Source: Ensifer adhaerens
GTDB lineage: Bacteria; Pseudomonadota; Alphaproteobacteria; Rhizobiales; Rhizobiaceae
Reading direction: 5' to 3'
Length of the DNA: 64,000 bases
Assembly: GCF_013283195.1 (NCBI RefSeq)
Contig: NZ_JABEKT010000004.1
Location: 518,452-582,451 of the forward strand
Shown here: positions 25,537-34,448 of the stretch, piece by piece
Numbering within the stretch: position 1 is the stretch's first letter
Layout of the letters: the number at the start of each line of letters is the position of its first letter
Position numbers and translations under genes: made by a program
Notes under the pieces: generated by a model
Seen by the model: only the letters and a program-made list of their open reading frames with translations
What the model was told of the DNA's origin: nothing
The model's database searches: none

Positions 25537-27248
25537 GCGACCCGCTCCTCAGGTTCGATGCCCATGTAGGCTTTCTGAACGATGGCCGAGCCGAGCGCGG
25601 CCTGCGGCGTGCCCTGCGCAATCAGCCGGCCGAAATCGAAGACGGTAATCGCCGAGCAGGCGCGGCGTACGAGATCCATGTCATGCTCGATCAGGAGCAC
25701 GGCACTGCCGAACTTTTCCGGGACTGCGGCGATCCTCTCGCCGAGCTTTAGCGCCTCGGCATAGGATTGACCGGCTGCAGGTTCGTCGAGAAGAAGCACG
25801 GGCGGTCTCGCCGCCACCACGCCCGCCACGTCGATCAGCCTGCGCGTGCCGGCATCGACCGTCGCAATCACCGTTTCCGGTGACGGGCAATCGAACCATT
25901 CGAGTACCGCCTCGATCTCGCCGGGTTTGATGCCCGCCGCCGCCAGCCGCATGTATTCTCCGACCGTGAGTTCCGGCGCGATGCGCGTCGTTTGCCAGGT
26001 TCGGCGGATACCAGCCTTGGCCCGCGCCGTCGCGGAAAGGCCTTCGAGCGGACGTCCGGCGAGCTTGATCGAGCCTTCGTAACGAGGCAGGAAGCCGGCA
26101 ATGGCATCGACGGTTGTCGACTTTCCCGCGCCGTTCGGGCCGATAAGGCCGACCACCGTTCGAGCGGGAACCGCAAGCGACACCTTGTCGAGGGCAATGA
26201 CGTTGCCGTAGCGCACGGTCAGGCCGTTGACCTCGAGCGCGAGCCCTTGGGCGTGCACCGACGGCGCTGCCAGCGGCGGCGGCGGCTTGGCGCTTGTCTT
26301 ACCCGCCCGTCGCGGGAGGAGCTTCGAACCGAGGCGCCCCCAGGTCTCGCTCATCGTCTCGCCGCTGCTCAGCGCCTGTACGGCACCGACGGCGAAGAAG
26401 ACGTTGCCGACGTCCTGCGGCAGGCCGACGCGACGCAGCAGTTCCGGGAACAGGGTGATCATCAGACCGCCGGCGATGGCGCCGAGCGTGAAATGCGCGC
26501 CGACCATGGTGGCCACCGCAAACAGGACGAGCGACTGCATCATGTTGAAGTTCTCCGCGACAAGCGTGCCGAGATAACCGGCCAGAAGCCCACCGGAGAT
26601 GCCGGCGATAAACGCGCTGATCGCAAAGGCACTCAGCTTTGCGTGCGCGATGCTGACGCCATGGGCGGCAGCGGCCCGCTCCGAATGGCGCACGGCAAGC
26701 CAGGAAGCGCCAAGGCGCGAGCGGTTGACGAACTCCAAAGCAACGGCGATCAGGCCGTATACGAGCATGATGAAGAGAAAATAGCCCTTGTCGCTTTCAA
26801 ACGGCGCAGGCCGGGCAACTTGCGTGAACGATGTCTGCCCCGGGAAGGTGATCGTTGCGAGCACCGTGTCGAAGGCGGCGGCAAAGCCGAGCGTGACGAT
26901 TGCGAGGTTTATCCCTCTCAATCTGAGGGCTGGCAGGCCGATGACGACTCCAACGGGAACGGCAGCAAGACCGCCGACGAGCACCCAGACGACGAGACCG
27001 CCCGGAAACTCCGCAACGTTGAGATAGCCGGTGACCCAGGCTCCGACGCCGGCAAAGGACATCTGGCAGAGCGAGATCATGCCGGTTCGACCCGTGACGA
27101 GACCGAGGCTTTGAAGCGCGACGCCGACGATGAAGACGGCCGTGATCAGGAAGACCCAATAATTCGGGAGCGCCAGAACGGCCAGCCCAGCGATGATCGC
27201 AAGCGCGGAGGCAGTCTTGAGCGCGGCATGCAGGCTAGCGTGCTTCAT
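25533..27248 (-). CDS. LivM-LivG fusion: ABC permease joined to its ATPase
   Basis: A 571-residue protein. Residues 1-315 form a LivM permease (LPALRLRGINLAIVTLGFAA near 120); a Pro/Ala linker follows (PPPLAAPSVHAQG), then a LivG ATPase from about residue 335 with Walker A GPNGAGKST and Walker B VLLLDEPAAGQ. The signature region reads DAGTRRLIDVAG and so departs from the usual LSxGQ. The start at 27248 overlaps the livH stop by 14 bases; a 33-codon extension upstream has no family similarity. Fusing pore and motor fixes their ratio; such fusions occur in some Rhizobiales importers. Confidence 0.88.
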   Translation of the reverse strand: MKHASLHAALKTASALAIIAGLAVLALPNYWVFLITAVFIVGVALQSLGLVTGRTGMISLCQMSFAGVGAWVTGYLNVAEFPGGLVVWVLVGGLAAVPVGVVIGLPALRLRGINLAIVTLGFAAAFDTVLATITFPGQTSFTQVARPAPFESDKGYFLFIMLVYGLIAVALEFVNRSRLGASWLAVRHSERAAAAHGVSIAHAKLSAFAISAFIAGISGGLLAGYLGTLVAENFNMMQSLVLFAVATMVGAHFTLGAIAGGLMITLFPELLRRVGLPQDVGNVFFAVGAVQALSSGETMSETWGRLGSKLLPRRAGKTSAKPPPPLAAPSVHAQGLALEVNGLTVRYGNVIALDKVSLAVPARTVVGLIGPNGAGKSTTVDAIAGFLPRYEGSIKLAGRPLEGLSATARAKAGIRRTWQTTRIAPELTVGEYMRLAAAGIKPGEIEAVLEWFDCPSPETVIATVDAGTRRLIDVAGVVAARPPVLLLDEPAAGQSYAEALKLGERIAAVPEKFGSAVLLIEHDMDLVRRACSAITVFDFGRLIAQGTPQAALGSAIVQKAYMGIEPEERVA

Positions 27249-28104
27249 CCCAGCGGGCTCCTCTTTGCGACCACAGCAGAACCGCGAGAATGACAAGAAA
27301 TGGGATGGCGCCGCGATATTGGCTGAACGTGTCGAGGCCACTTGCAACCCCTTCGATGATGCCGATCATCAGCCCGCCGATCAGAGCCGCACGAAAGCTC
27401 GTGAAGGCGCCGATCAACGCTGCCGCCAGCGCCGGAACCACGAGCAGACTGAGCGACATGAAGTCCGGCGAGCGCAGAGGCGCGATGACCATCAAGGCGA
27501 AGGACGTCACCGCACCCACCACCGCCCACACGCAAAGGGCAAGCAGCCTCACGCGGATGCCGATCAACTCGGCCGCCATCGGACGCAACGAAAGTGCCCG
27601 CAATTGCAGCCCCGTTCTGGTTCTTGCGAGAAACTGCTCGGTGACGAGCGTGAAGACGACGGCAATGGCGAGCGTCAACAACGATGCGCGCGTCACCTCC
27701 ACGCCGGCGAACCGAAAAGCCGATCCGGTGACGAGTTCGGGAAAGCTGTGCGGGTGCTGGCCGCCGGTCAGCCGCAGGCCGACCGCGATGATGCCGACAA
27801 GCAGCGCCGCTGTGACGGCCGCCTTGGTCGAGGCGCTCGCGCCGGCAAACCAGGTGGTCATGACGATGCCGATCCATGTCGCAACGAGAGCGCCGGCGGC
27901 GATCCCGGCAGGCACGCCGATCGCGAGCGGATAGCCACTCTCGTAGAGCGTCACCATGACGAAGGTGCCGGCGGCGCCGATCGCTGCACCGGTGAAGTTG
28001 ACGACCGCAACCAGCCTGTAGGTGAAGACCGCGCAAACGCCGAGGATGGCATAGGCGCCGCCTGCAGACAGGCCCGCTACGGCCGATGCCAGAAGTGAGT
28101 TCAT
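27235..28104 (-). CDS. Branched-chain-type ABC transporter permease, LivH family (second system)
   Basis: A 289-residue permease with about eight membrane helices and the LivH N-terminus AGGAYAILGVCAVFTYRLVA followed by VVNFTGAAIG. The coupling region is LARTRTGLQLRALSLRPMAA near residue 165. It is coupled to the LivM-LivG fusion by a 14-base overlap. Confidence 0.9.
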   Translation of the reverse strand: MNSLLASAVAGLSAGGAYAILGVCAVFTYRLVAVVNFTGAAIGAAGTFVMVTLYESGYPLAIGVPAGIAAGALVATWIGIVMTTWFAGASASTKAAVTAALLVGIIAVGLRLTGGQHPHSFPELVTGSAFRFAGVEVTRASLLTLAIAVVFTLVTEQFLARTRTGLQLRALSLRPMAAELIGIRVRLLALCVWAVVGAVTSFALMVIAPLRSPDFMSLSLLVVPALAAALIGAFTSFRAALIGGLMIGIIEGVASGLDTFSQYRGAIPFLVILAVLLWSQRGARWDEAR

Positions 28105-28172
28105 CGCTAGGCTCCTTCAGTCGGGCCGGGAGGGCATGCTTGCGCCCGCAGCGCTGCTACGGGCGCTGATGG

Positions 28173-29354
28173 TCATTCGACCGGTGGCAGGACGTACCAG
28201 TCCGTCGTCCTGGGCACCCATTTGCCGCCGGAAAGCTGCATGACCTTCGTCGCCTGCATCGGTGCGTGCTTGGCGGCATCGCCGAAGACATAGTCGCTGC
28301 CGGCAATCGAGTATTTCATCGGTTTGCCTTCGGTCAGCTTGGCCTTGATCGTCTCGCGCGTCACCGGTCCGTCGATCGACGATATCGTGTCGACGAGCAC
28401 CTTTGCTGCAAGATAGCCGCCCTGGGAGAAGGCGGTCTTTGCAAGGCCGGCCTTTTCCATAACGGCCATCCAGTCGCCATTGGCCGCATTTACCTCGGTA
28501 TAGGGCTCCCATTCGGTGCCGAGATAGACCGGCTGCCTGGTATCGGGCAGCGCCTTGGCCACGCCTTCGGTGTACCCGGAGGCAAGGAAAATCCAATCGA
28601 TGCCCTCGATCTTCTGGGCGTCGGCGGTGTTGATCATCTGGACGACGCCCGGTTCGACCTGGTTCGTCAGCACCGCGTCGCAGCCTGAATCCCGCGCCTT
28701 GATGAGATAGGGTGTCAGATCGCCCTGCAGCGGCAGTGTCATGTCGACCAGGTGAATGGTCTTGCCGCTCATTGCCTCCCAGCGCTTCACCGCCTGGGCA
28801 TAAGCCTCCTGGGTGCCACCGAGAATGATGAAGAAAGCGCAGAGCTTTTCGTTCTTCAGTTCGTTGCTGGCGTAGTCGAGCATCGCCGTCGTCAGCGTAT
28901 AGGGACCGACGTTGACGGGCGCGATCGTCGGCGCGTTGAAACACATCGGATCGACGCCGACGCCCTGCACGGACAGGACATCGTTGCGCTTGTAAGTGCC
29001 GGCATTAACGGCACATTCGAGCAGACTTGCCCCACCGCCGAGCGCCACGACGTTCCTGTTGTCGATCAGGTCGCGAGCCGCTTGCGCGGCGACCTGCGGG
29101 TCGCCCTTGTCGTCTGCCATGGTATATTCGATCGTGCAGCCGTTGATGCCACCAGCCGCATTGAGCTGGTCGAACACCGCTTTGGCGCCACTTGGACCGT
29201 CGGAAAAATCTACCGGACCTGTTATCGTCGAAACGGAACCGAGCTGGATCGGCCCGTCCTCGCATGTCGGGGCGGCAGCGGCCGACCCGCCCATCAGCGC
29301 AAGACCGCAACAGGCAGTGGCGGACGTCAGCAGGAGGGAAGTCAAGTATTTCAT
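28173..29354 (-). CDS. Periplasmic substrate-binding protein of the second Liv-type importer
   Basis: A 393-residue type I binding protein with signal peptide MKYLTSLLLTSATACCGLAL, cleaved after AAA near residue 28. IQLGSVSTITGPVDF opens the first lobe; DWMAVMEKAGLAKTAFSQGG and VTRETIKAKL lie in the second. It shares about the same layout as the first system's binding protein (both have ITGPVDFS/ITGKTGPDDFS-like first strands), so the two importers are probably paralogous. Ligand unknown. Confidence 0.9.
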   Translation of the reverse strand: MKYLTSLLLTSATACCGLALMGGSAAAAPTCEDGPIQLGSVSTITGPVDFSDGPSGAKAVFDQLNAAGGINGCTIEYTMADDKGDPQVAAQAARDLIDNRNVVALGGGASLLECAVNAGTYKRNDVLSVQGVGVDPMCFNAPTIAPVNVGPYTLTTAMLDYASNELKNEKLCAFFIILGGTQEAYAQAVKRWEAMSGKTIHLVDMTLPLQGDLTPYLIKARDSGCDAVLTNQVEPGVVQMINTADAQKIEGIDWIFLASGYTEGVAKALPDTRQPVYLGTEWEPYTEVNAANGDWMAVMEKAGLAKTAFSQGGYLAAKVLVDTISSIDGPVTRETIKAKLTEGKPMKYSIAGSDYVFGDAAKHAPMQATKVMQLSGGKWVPRTTDWYVLPPVE

Positions 29355-29396
29355 TCTGTTCCCCTTTTTGTCGAAATTCGGTGATGTGTCGGCCGT

Positions 29397-31058
29397 CTAG
29401 CGCTGGTAGACCACGCGACCCTCGAAATAGGTTGTCAGCACCTTGGTCCCGGCGATCCGGCCGGGCGGCACGTCAAAGACATTCTGGTCGATGATGATCA
29501 GATCGGCCGACTTGCCGACTTCGATCGAACCGGTTTCCGCATCCAGCCCGGATGCCTGCGCCGAATTGATAGTGTAGATGGCGATCGCCGTTTCGAGATC
29601 GATCGCCTGTTCCGGCCAAAGCGCCTCACCCGGAAAGGCACCGGATGGATTTCGCCGTGTCACGAGCCCCTCGATGCCACTCCACGGATCGGGGATCGGG
29701 CAGACCGGCCAATCGGAACCGCCGGCCAAGAGCGTGCCGGCGTCCAAGAGATCGGCAACCGGCCAGAAGCGTTCCGCACGCTCGCGGCCCATCGCCTCCT
29801 TATGGCCTTCCAGAAAGGTGGTGGGGAACCAGATCATCGGGCACAGATCGGCAACCACGCCGAGTTCGGCAAAGCGACGGATATCCTCGTCGCGGATATA
29901 GCTTGCATGCGCAATGTGATGCAGCACCGGCGTCGGCCCGTTGAAGTGACGGACCGTCTCGATGGCATCGAGCATCTGCGTCACCGAAGCATCGCCGGTG
30001 CAATGGACCTTCAGACCCATGCCGAGCTTCTCGGACCTGTCGATGTAGCGCACCAGATCCGGCTGCGAGACAAGCGTGTGGCCGCGATGGCCGGCGCCAT
30101 GGGTCGCGTCGGCAACATAGGGATCGTGGAAGGCGGCCGTCCTTGCGCCCGGCACGCCATCGAGGAAGATCTTGGTGAAGTTCGGCCGGACATGCGCGCT
30201 GCGGAATTCGTCGCGCCGCTCCAGCAGTGCATCACCGGAAAGCCCGAACATGAAACTCGGCTCGACCAGCGGGATCGACGTCACCGACCAGGCCGTCAGC
30301 GCACCCTTGCCATCGAGACGCGAGAGCGCTGCCATGACAGGAAGGACGGAAGCGGCATCCTGGAAAGCCGTGATGCCATAGGCATTGTTGCTTCTGACCG
30401 CCTGCGCGACGGCCGCCTCGGCCATATCGTCGGTGAAATCCTTGGCTGCCACGTGTTCGACGATACCGGCGGCCGCTTCGATCAGAATGCCAGTCAGTGC
30501 GCCGGTCTTAGGATCGCGGCCGAAGGCTCCATCCACTGGATCGGGGCTGTCAGCACCGATGCCCGAAAGGCGCATCGCCTTGCTGTTGACCCAACGATTG
30601 TGCGCAGTCTCGTCGCGAAGCAGGACCGGATGGCCGAGGCTTGCCTTGTCGAGGCGCTCAAGCGCGTCGGCGCTATTGAGCACGGCAAGCATGTCGGCGC
30701 CCCATTGGCTGCCGAAAATCCATTGGCCCGGTGCGGCGGCTACGGCTGCCTTGCGGACATGGCCGAGGATCTCCTCCAGGGTTGCCGTGCCAGGAAACCG
30801 CTGTTCGAAAAGCTCGGCCTGTCCGCCCATGAGGATGTGGTTGTGCACATCGACAAAGCCGGGCATCGCCATGCGGCCCTCAAGGTCGACAATCTGCGTT
30901 GCAGGTCCGGCCCGCAGGCGAACCTCGTCATTGCCTCCAACCGCAACGATACGGCCATCGACGATGGCGATCGCTTCCGCCCAGCTTCGGCGCGGATCGA
31001 CCGTGTAGATCCGCCCATTGATCAGAATCGTGTCCGCGGCGCGGCCATTGGAAGTCAT
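29397..31058 (-). CDS. Amidohydrolase family 3 (YtcJ-like)
   Basis: A 553-residue metal-dependent hydrolase: HxH metal motif DVHNHILMGG near residue 70, the motif LKVHCTGDASVTQML near 340 (HxxGD), HHIAHASY near 375 and the late Asp in GGSDWPVCP near 450. YtcJ-like proteins hydrolyse amides or N-formyl/N-acyl groups of small molecules. No signal peptide. It is the first gene of the second importer operon (42-base gap to the binding protein), so its substrate is probably what the importer brings in. A 17-base palindrome sits just upstream of its start. Confidence 0.85.
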   Translation of the reverse strand: MTSNGRAADTILINGRIYTVDPRRSWAEAIAIVDGRIVAVGGNDEVRLRAGPATQIVDLEGRMAMPGFVDVHNHILMGGQAELFEQRFPGTATLEEILGHVRKAAVAAAPGQWIFGSQWGADMLAVLNSADALERLDKASLGHPVLLRDETAHNRWVNSKAMRLSGIGADSPDPVDGAFGRDPKTGALTGILIEAAAGIVEHVAAKDFTDDMAEAAVAQAVRSNNAYGITAFQDAASVLPVMAALSRLDGKGALTAWSVTSIPLVEPSFMFGLSGDALLERRDEFRSAHVRPNFTKIFLDGVPGARTAAFHDPYVADATHGAGHRGHTLVSQPDLVRYIDRSEKLGMGLKVHCTGDASVTQMLDAIETVRHFNGPTPVLHHIAHASYIRDEDIRRFAELGVVADLCPMIWFPTTFLEGHKEAMGRERAERFWPVADLLDAGTLLAGGSDWPVCPIPDPWSGIEGLVTRRNPSGAFPGEALWPEQAIDLETAIAIYTINSAQASGLDAETGSIEVGKSADLIIIDQNVFDVPPGRIAGTKVLTTYFEGRVVYQR

Positions 31059-31073
31059 CCTGCAGTCCCCTTT

Positions 31074-31090
31074 GGTTCATTATTTGAACC
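31074..31090. promoter_or_regulatory. Palindromic operator candidate upstream of the amidohydrolase operon
   Basis: GGTTCATTATTTGAACC: a perfect six-base inverted repeat GGTTCA/TGAACC around TTATT, 16 bases before the amidohydrolase start codon. A near copy (14 of 17 identical) lies at 38837-38853 next to the IclR-type regulator gene, which makes that regulator the first candidate to bind here. Confidence 0.55.
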
Positions 31091-31138
31091 TTCTAGTTGA
31101 GAAGAGGATGCATCGGCTTCGGCAGGGTGTCAATATAA

Positions 31139-31152
31139 TTCACACGTTAAAT
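31139..31152. promoter_or_regulatory. Possible HpaR-like box
   Basis: TTCACACGTTAAAT matches TTAACATGTTAAAT, the palindrome in front of hpaF, at 12 of 14 positions. It is 81 bases upstream of the amidohydrolase start, within an AT-rich stretch. Weak evidence by itself. Confidence 0.3.
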
Positions 31153-31179
31153 ATATAGCAGTAAAGCGATCGGCAACGA

Positions 31180-32061
31180 TCAGGGTGACGACGCCGTCTG
31201 CCCCAGTTTGAGCTGTCGCCAATCGCTGGGCGCTACGCCCGTGCGCAAGCGGAAGAAGCGCGAGAAATAGGCTGCATCGCGAAAGCCGATCTCATAGGCG
31301 ATATCCTCAAGCGGCCGAATGGTGAAGAGCAGCAGACGTTTGGCTTCCAGCAGCCGGCGCTCGTTGATCAGTTCCTTCACCTGCATGCCGAACGCAGCGC
31401 CGGTGGCCTTGGCCAGCAGGTGCGGGGTGGACCCAAGAGCATCGGTATAGCGCCCCACGGTCCAGTTTTCGCGAAAATGCGCATCGATCATGCGCCGCAA
31501 CTGCATTGCAAGCATCATGTCGGGAGATTGCGACGGCGACGGCGCAAACGAGGCAAGACGGGCGATCTGCGTCAGGATCGCCGATGCGAGCGACGCCATC
31601 ATCGACTGGGTGCCGAAGGCGGCCGTCGCATATTCGTCCGCAATGATGTCCATCAATTGCGACAGGCGCTGCCATTGGCTGTCGCCGCTTACGCCCGCGA
31701 TCATGACTGGCACGTCGATCGCCAACGCTGTCTGTGCGCGAACTGACAGCATCAACCCGTCGGCGATCGAGATGACGATGGCGTCGCTTTCCCGTGGCTC
31801 GACGGAAAAACCGTGTACGATGCCGCTTGGCACAAAGCTGACGGCCGGCGCCGAAAAGTCCAACACCTTGTCTTCGATGAAGTAAGATCCGCGCCCCCGC
31901 AGCCAATAGGTTACCTGCGCCAACTGATCATGCTTGTGCGCCTTGACCTGCCCATGATGCAGTCCACGCCGGGCCATCACCGTTTCGACGTGAAAAAACC
32001 CCGGCTCCAGCGGCTGCTCCGGCTCGCCGTAGACAAAGAAGCTTGGAATGCCGTCAACCAT
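31180..32061 (-). CDS. hpaA: AraC-family activator, HpaA-like
   Basis: A 293-residue regulator with an N-terminal cupin (HKHDQLAQVTYWLRGRGSYF near residue 42) and a C-terminal AraC DNA-binding domain (RPLEDIAYEIGFRDAAYFSR, FFRLRTGVAPSDWRQL). It is divergent from hpaB with 95 bases between, the place expected for HpaA, the 4-hydroxyphenylacetate-responsive activator of hpaBC in enterobacteria. The PobR-like members of the same group respond to 4-hydroxybenzoate, but the partner gene argues for HpaA. Confidence 0.8.
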   Translation of the reverse strand: MVDGIPSFFVYGEPEQPLEPGFFHVETVMARRGLHHGQVKAHKHDQLAQVTYWLRGRGSYFIEDKVLDFSAPAVSFVPSGIVHGFSVEPRESDAIVISIADGLMLSVRAQTALAIDVPVMIAGVSGDSQWQRLSQLMDIIADEYATAAFGTQSMMASLASAILTQIARLASFAPSPSQSPDMMLAMQLRRMIDAHFRENWTVGRYTDALGSTPHLLAKATGAAFGMQVKELINERRLLEAKRLLLFTIRPLEDIAYEIGFRDAAYFSRFFRLRTGVAPSDWRQLKLGQTASSP

Positions 32062-32156
32062 GGTTCACCCGAAAAAGTACAAGCCATTTTGGCATTCTGT
32101 CCATGGCAGCGGCGACAATCAATGCCTAGTCTTGACGAAACTCAAGGAGGAGAACC

Positions 32157-33719
32157 ATGAGAGCTGAGGATTTTCGCGCCGACAAGACGCGCCCGTTTAC
32201 CGGGACCGAATATCTCGAAAGCCTGCGTGACGGTCGCGAGGTCTACATCAACGGCGAGCGCATTCAGGATGTGACGACGCATCCGGCCATGCGCAACTCC
32301 GCGCGATCGCTGGCGAGGCTCTACGATGCACTGCACGATCCCACCAAGAAGGAGGCCCTGACCGCCCCGACCGACACCGGCTCCGGCGGTTACACCCACA
32401 AGTACTTCCGTGTCGCCCGCTCGTCCGCCGACCTCGTCGCCCAGCAGGGCGCCATCGCCGAATGGGCGCGCATGTCCTATGGCTGGATGGGGCGCACAGC
32501 CGACTACAAGGCGGCGCTGATGAACACGCTCGGCGCCAATGCATCGTGGTACGGCCCGTTCAAGGACAACGCGCTCGCCTGGCACAGCAGAGCCCAGGAG
32601 GCGGCGCTGTTCATGAACCACGCGATCGTCAACCCGCCGATCGACCGGCACAAGCCCGCCGACGCGGTCAAGGACGTGTTCGTCCACATCACCAAGGAAA
32701 CGGACGCGGGCATCTATGTCTCCGGCGCCAAGGTGGTCGCAACCTCATCGGCCCTCACCCACTACAACTTCCTGGCGCAAAGCTCGGCGACCGTGACCGA
32801 GGATCCATCGCTCTCGGTGATGTTCATCGTCCCGATGAATGCGCCTGGTATCAAGATGTTCTGCCGCGTTTCCTACGAGCAGACGGCCAATACCGTCGGC
32901 CACCCCTTCGACTACCCCCTGTCGTCGCGCTTCGACGAGAACGATGCCATTCTCGTGCTCGACAATGTCTTCGTGCCCTGGGAAGACGTGCTTGTGCTGC
33001 GCGATGCCGCCAAGATCCTGTCGTTTCATCCGGCATCGGGCTTCATGCACGGCTACTGCTTCCAGGGCTGCACCCGCTTTGCCGTCAAGCTCGACTTCCT
33101 CGCCGGCCTGCTGGCCAAGGCGCTACGCGCCACCGGCGGCGATGCCTTCCGCGGCAACCAGGCGGCACTCGGCGAAGTCATCGCGCTCCGGCACATGTTC
33201 TGGAGCTTCTCCAACGCCATGGCCTACAATCCCATTCCCTGGGCGGACGGCGCCGTGCTGCCCAATCTGGAAGCCGCCCTCTCCTACCGGACCTTCATGT
33301 CGGAAGCCTATCCCCGGGTGGTCGACACCATTCGCCGGGTCGTCGCTTCTGGCCTCATCTACCTGCCATCCTCGGCCAAGGATTTCGGCAACGGCGAGAT
33401 CGACCGCTACCTCGCGCAATATGTGCGCGGCTCCAACGACATGGGTCACATCGAACGCATCAAGATCATGAAGCTACTGTGGGACGCGACCGGCACCGAG
33501 TTTGGCGGACGGCATGCGCTCTACGAACTCAACTATGCCGGCGCGCCGGAAGAAGTACGCCTCCAGGTACTGAAAGGCGCCGAGCGCGGCGGACGGCTGA
33601 GGGAAATGGAAGCGCTCGTCGATACCTGCATGAGCGACTACGACCAGCACGGCTGGACGGGCGACACCTGGCTGCCGCCGCTGGGCGCCGAGACGCCGAT
33701 CCGCAATGCGGCCGAGTGA
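32157..33719 (+). CDS. hpaB: 4-hydroxyphenylacetate 3-monooxygenase, oxygenase component
   Basis: A 520-residue flavin-dependent monooxygenase. The HpaB family is recognisable from FTGTEYLESLRDGREVYING at the N-terminus, the Arg/Tyr/Ser region YGWMGRTADYKAA near residue 108, and YDQHGWTGDTWLPP-like C-terminus. It hydroxylates 4-hydroxyphenylacetate to 3,4-dihydroxyphenylacetate using reduced flavin supplied by HpaC. The ribosome site AAGGAGGAG lies five bases before ATG. hpaC follows ten bases after the stop. Length is the usual 520. Confidence 0.95.
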   Translation: MRAEDFRADKTRPFTGTEYLESLRDGREVYINGERIQDVTTHPAMRNSARSLARLYDALHDPTKKEALTAPTDTGSGGYTHKYFRVARSSADLVAQQGAIAEWARMSYGWMGRTADYKAALMNTLGANASWYGPFKDNALAWHSRAQEAALFMNHAIVNPPIDRHKPADAVKDVFVHITKETDAGIYVSGAKVVATSSALTHYNFLAQSSATVTEDPSLSVMFIVPMNAPGIKMFCRVSYEQTANTVGHPFDYPLSSRFDENDAILVLDNVFVPWEDVLVLRDAAKILSFHPASGFMHGYCFQGCTRFAVKLDFLAGLLAKALRATGGDAFRGNQAALGEVIALRHMFWSFSNAMAYNPIPWADGAVLPNLEAALSYRTFMSEAYPRVVDTIRRVVASGLIYLPSSAKDFGNGEIDRYLAQYVRGSNDMGHIERIKIMKLLWDATGTEFGGRHALYELNYAGAPEEVRLQVLKGAERGGRLREMEALVDTCMSDYDQHGWTGDTWLPPLGAETPIRNAAE

Positions 33720-33729
33720 GGCGACCGGC

Positions 33730-34242
33730 ATGGAAACGGCTGTCTCGAAGACCGAATTCCGCAACGCGATGGCGCGGGTCTGCGCCCCCGTCAACGTCGT
33801 CACCACCAATGGACCCGCCGGACGCGGCGGGTTCACCGCCACCGCAATGTGCTCAGTGACCGACGACCCGCCGAGCCTGCTCGTATGCATGAACCGCAAC
33901 TCGACGCAATGCGGCCTGTTCATCGATAACCGCCGCTTCTGTGTCAACGTGCTCAGCCACGACCATACAGAACTTGCCGGGCATTTTGCCGGCGCCACCA
34001 AGGACATGACGGAGCGCTACGCCGCCGCCGACTGGGTCGAGATGACATCGGGAAGTCTGGCCGTGAAGGATGCGATCGTCTCACTCGACTGCGAGCTCGC
34101 GGAGGCACGATTGCTTGGCACCCACCATATCCTGATCGGCCGTGTCGTCGGCATCCGGTCGCGCAGCGACGGCAATGCGCTTCTCTACTTCGACCGCAAC
34201 TACGTGCACGTGCCGACACAGCTCGGAAGTTTCGGCGGGTAG
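33730..34242 (+). CDS. hpaC: Flavin reductase component of the HPA 3-monooxygenase
   Basis: A 170-residue flavin reductase-like domain protein: NAMARVCAPVNVVTTNGPAG, GFTATAMCSVTDDPPSLLVC (flavin-binding) and CVNVLSHDHTELAGHFAG. It reduces FAD or FMN with NADH and hands the reduced flavin to HpaB. The start at 33730 is preferred (length fits the family; GAGG eight bases upstream); an in-frame ATG at 33706 overlaps hpaB. No terminator is evident after it. Confidence 0.93.
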   Translation: METAVSKTEFRNAMARVCAPVNVVTTNGPAGRGGFTATAMCSVTDDPPSLLVCMNRNSTQCGLFIDNRRFCVNVLSHDHTELAGHFAGATKDMTERYAAADWVEMTSGSLAVKDAIVSLDCELAEARLLGTHHILIGRVVGIRSRSDGNALLYFDRNYVHVPTQLGSFGG

Positions 34243-34448
34243 GCGAGCGACCCAGTTGACCGTTGGCGTGTGCACGCGTCTCGCGGCACCTTTTGAACTC
34301 GGATCGCCTGTGATCGTTCAACACGGTCTCATCGCAGGCCGCATTGCCGCAGAGCCGTCGCAATCGACAGGCACATGCGGATTGGCGCCTTTTGCTTTTT
34401 CCCGAAACGCGTCTATTTGCCTGGCGCGGAATGAGAAAGGAAATCGGA

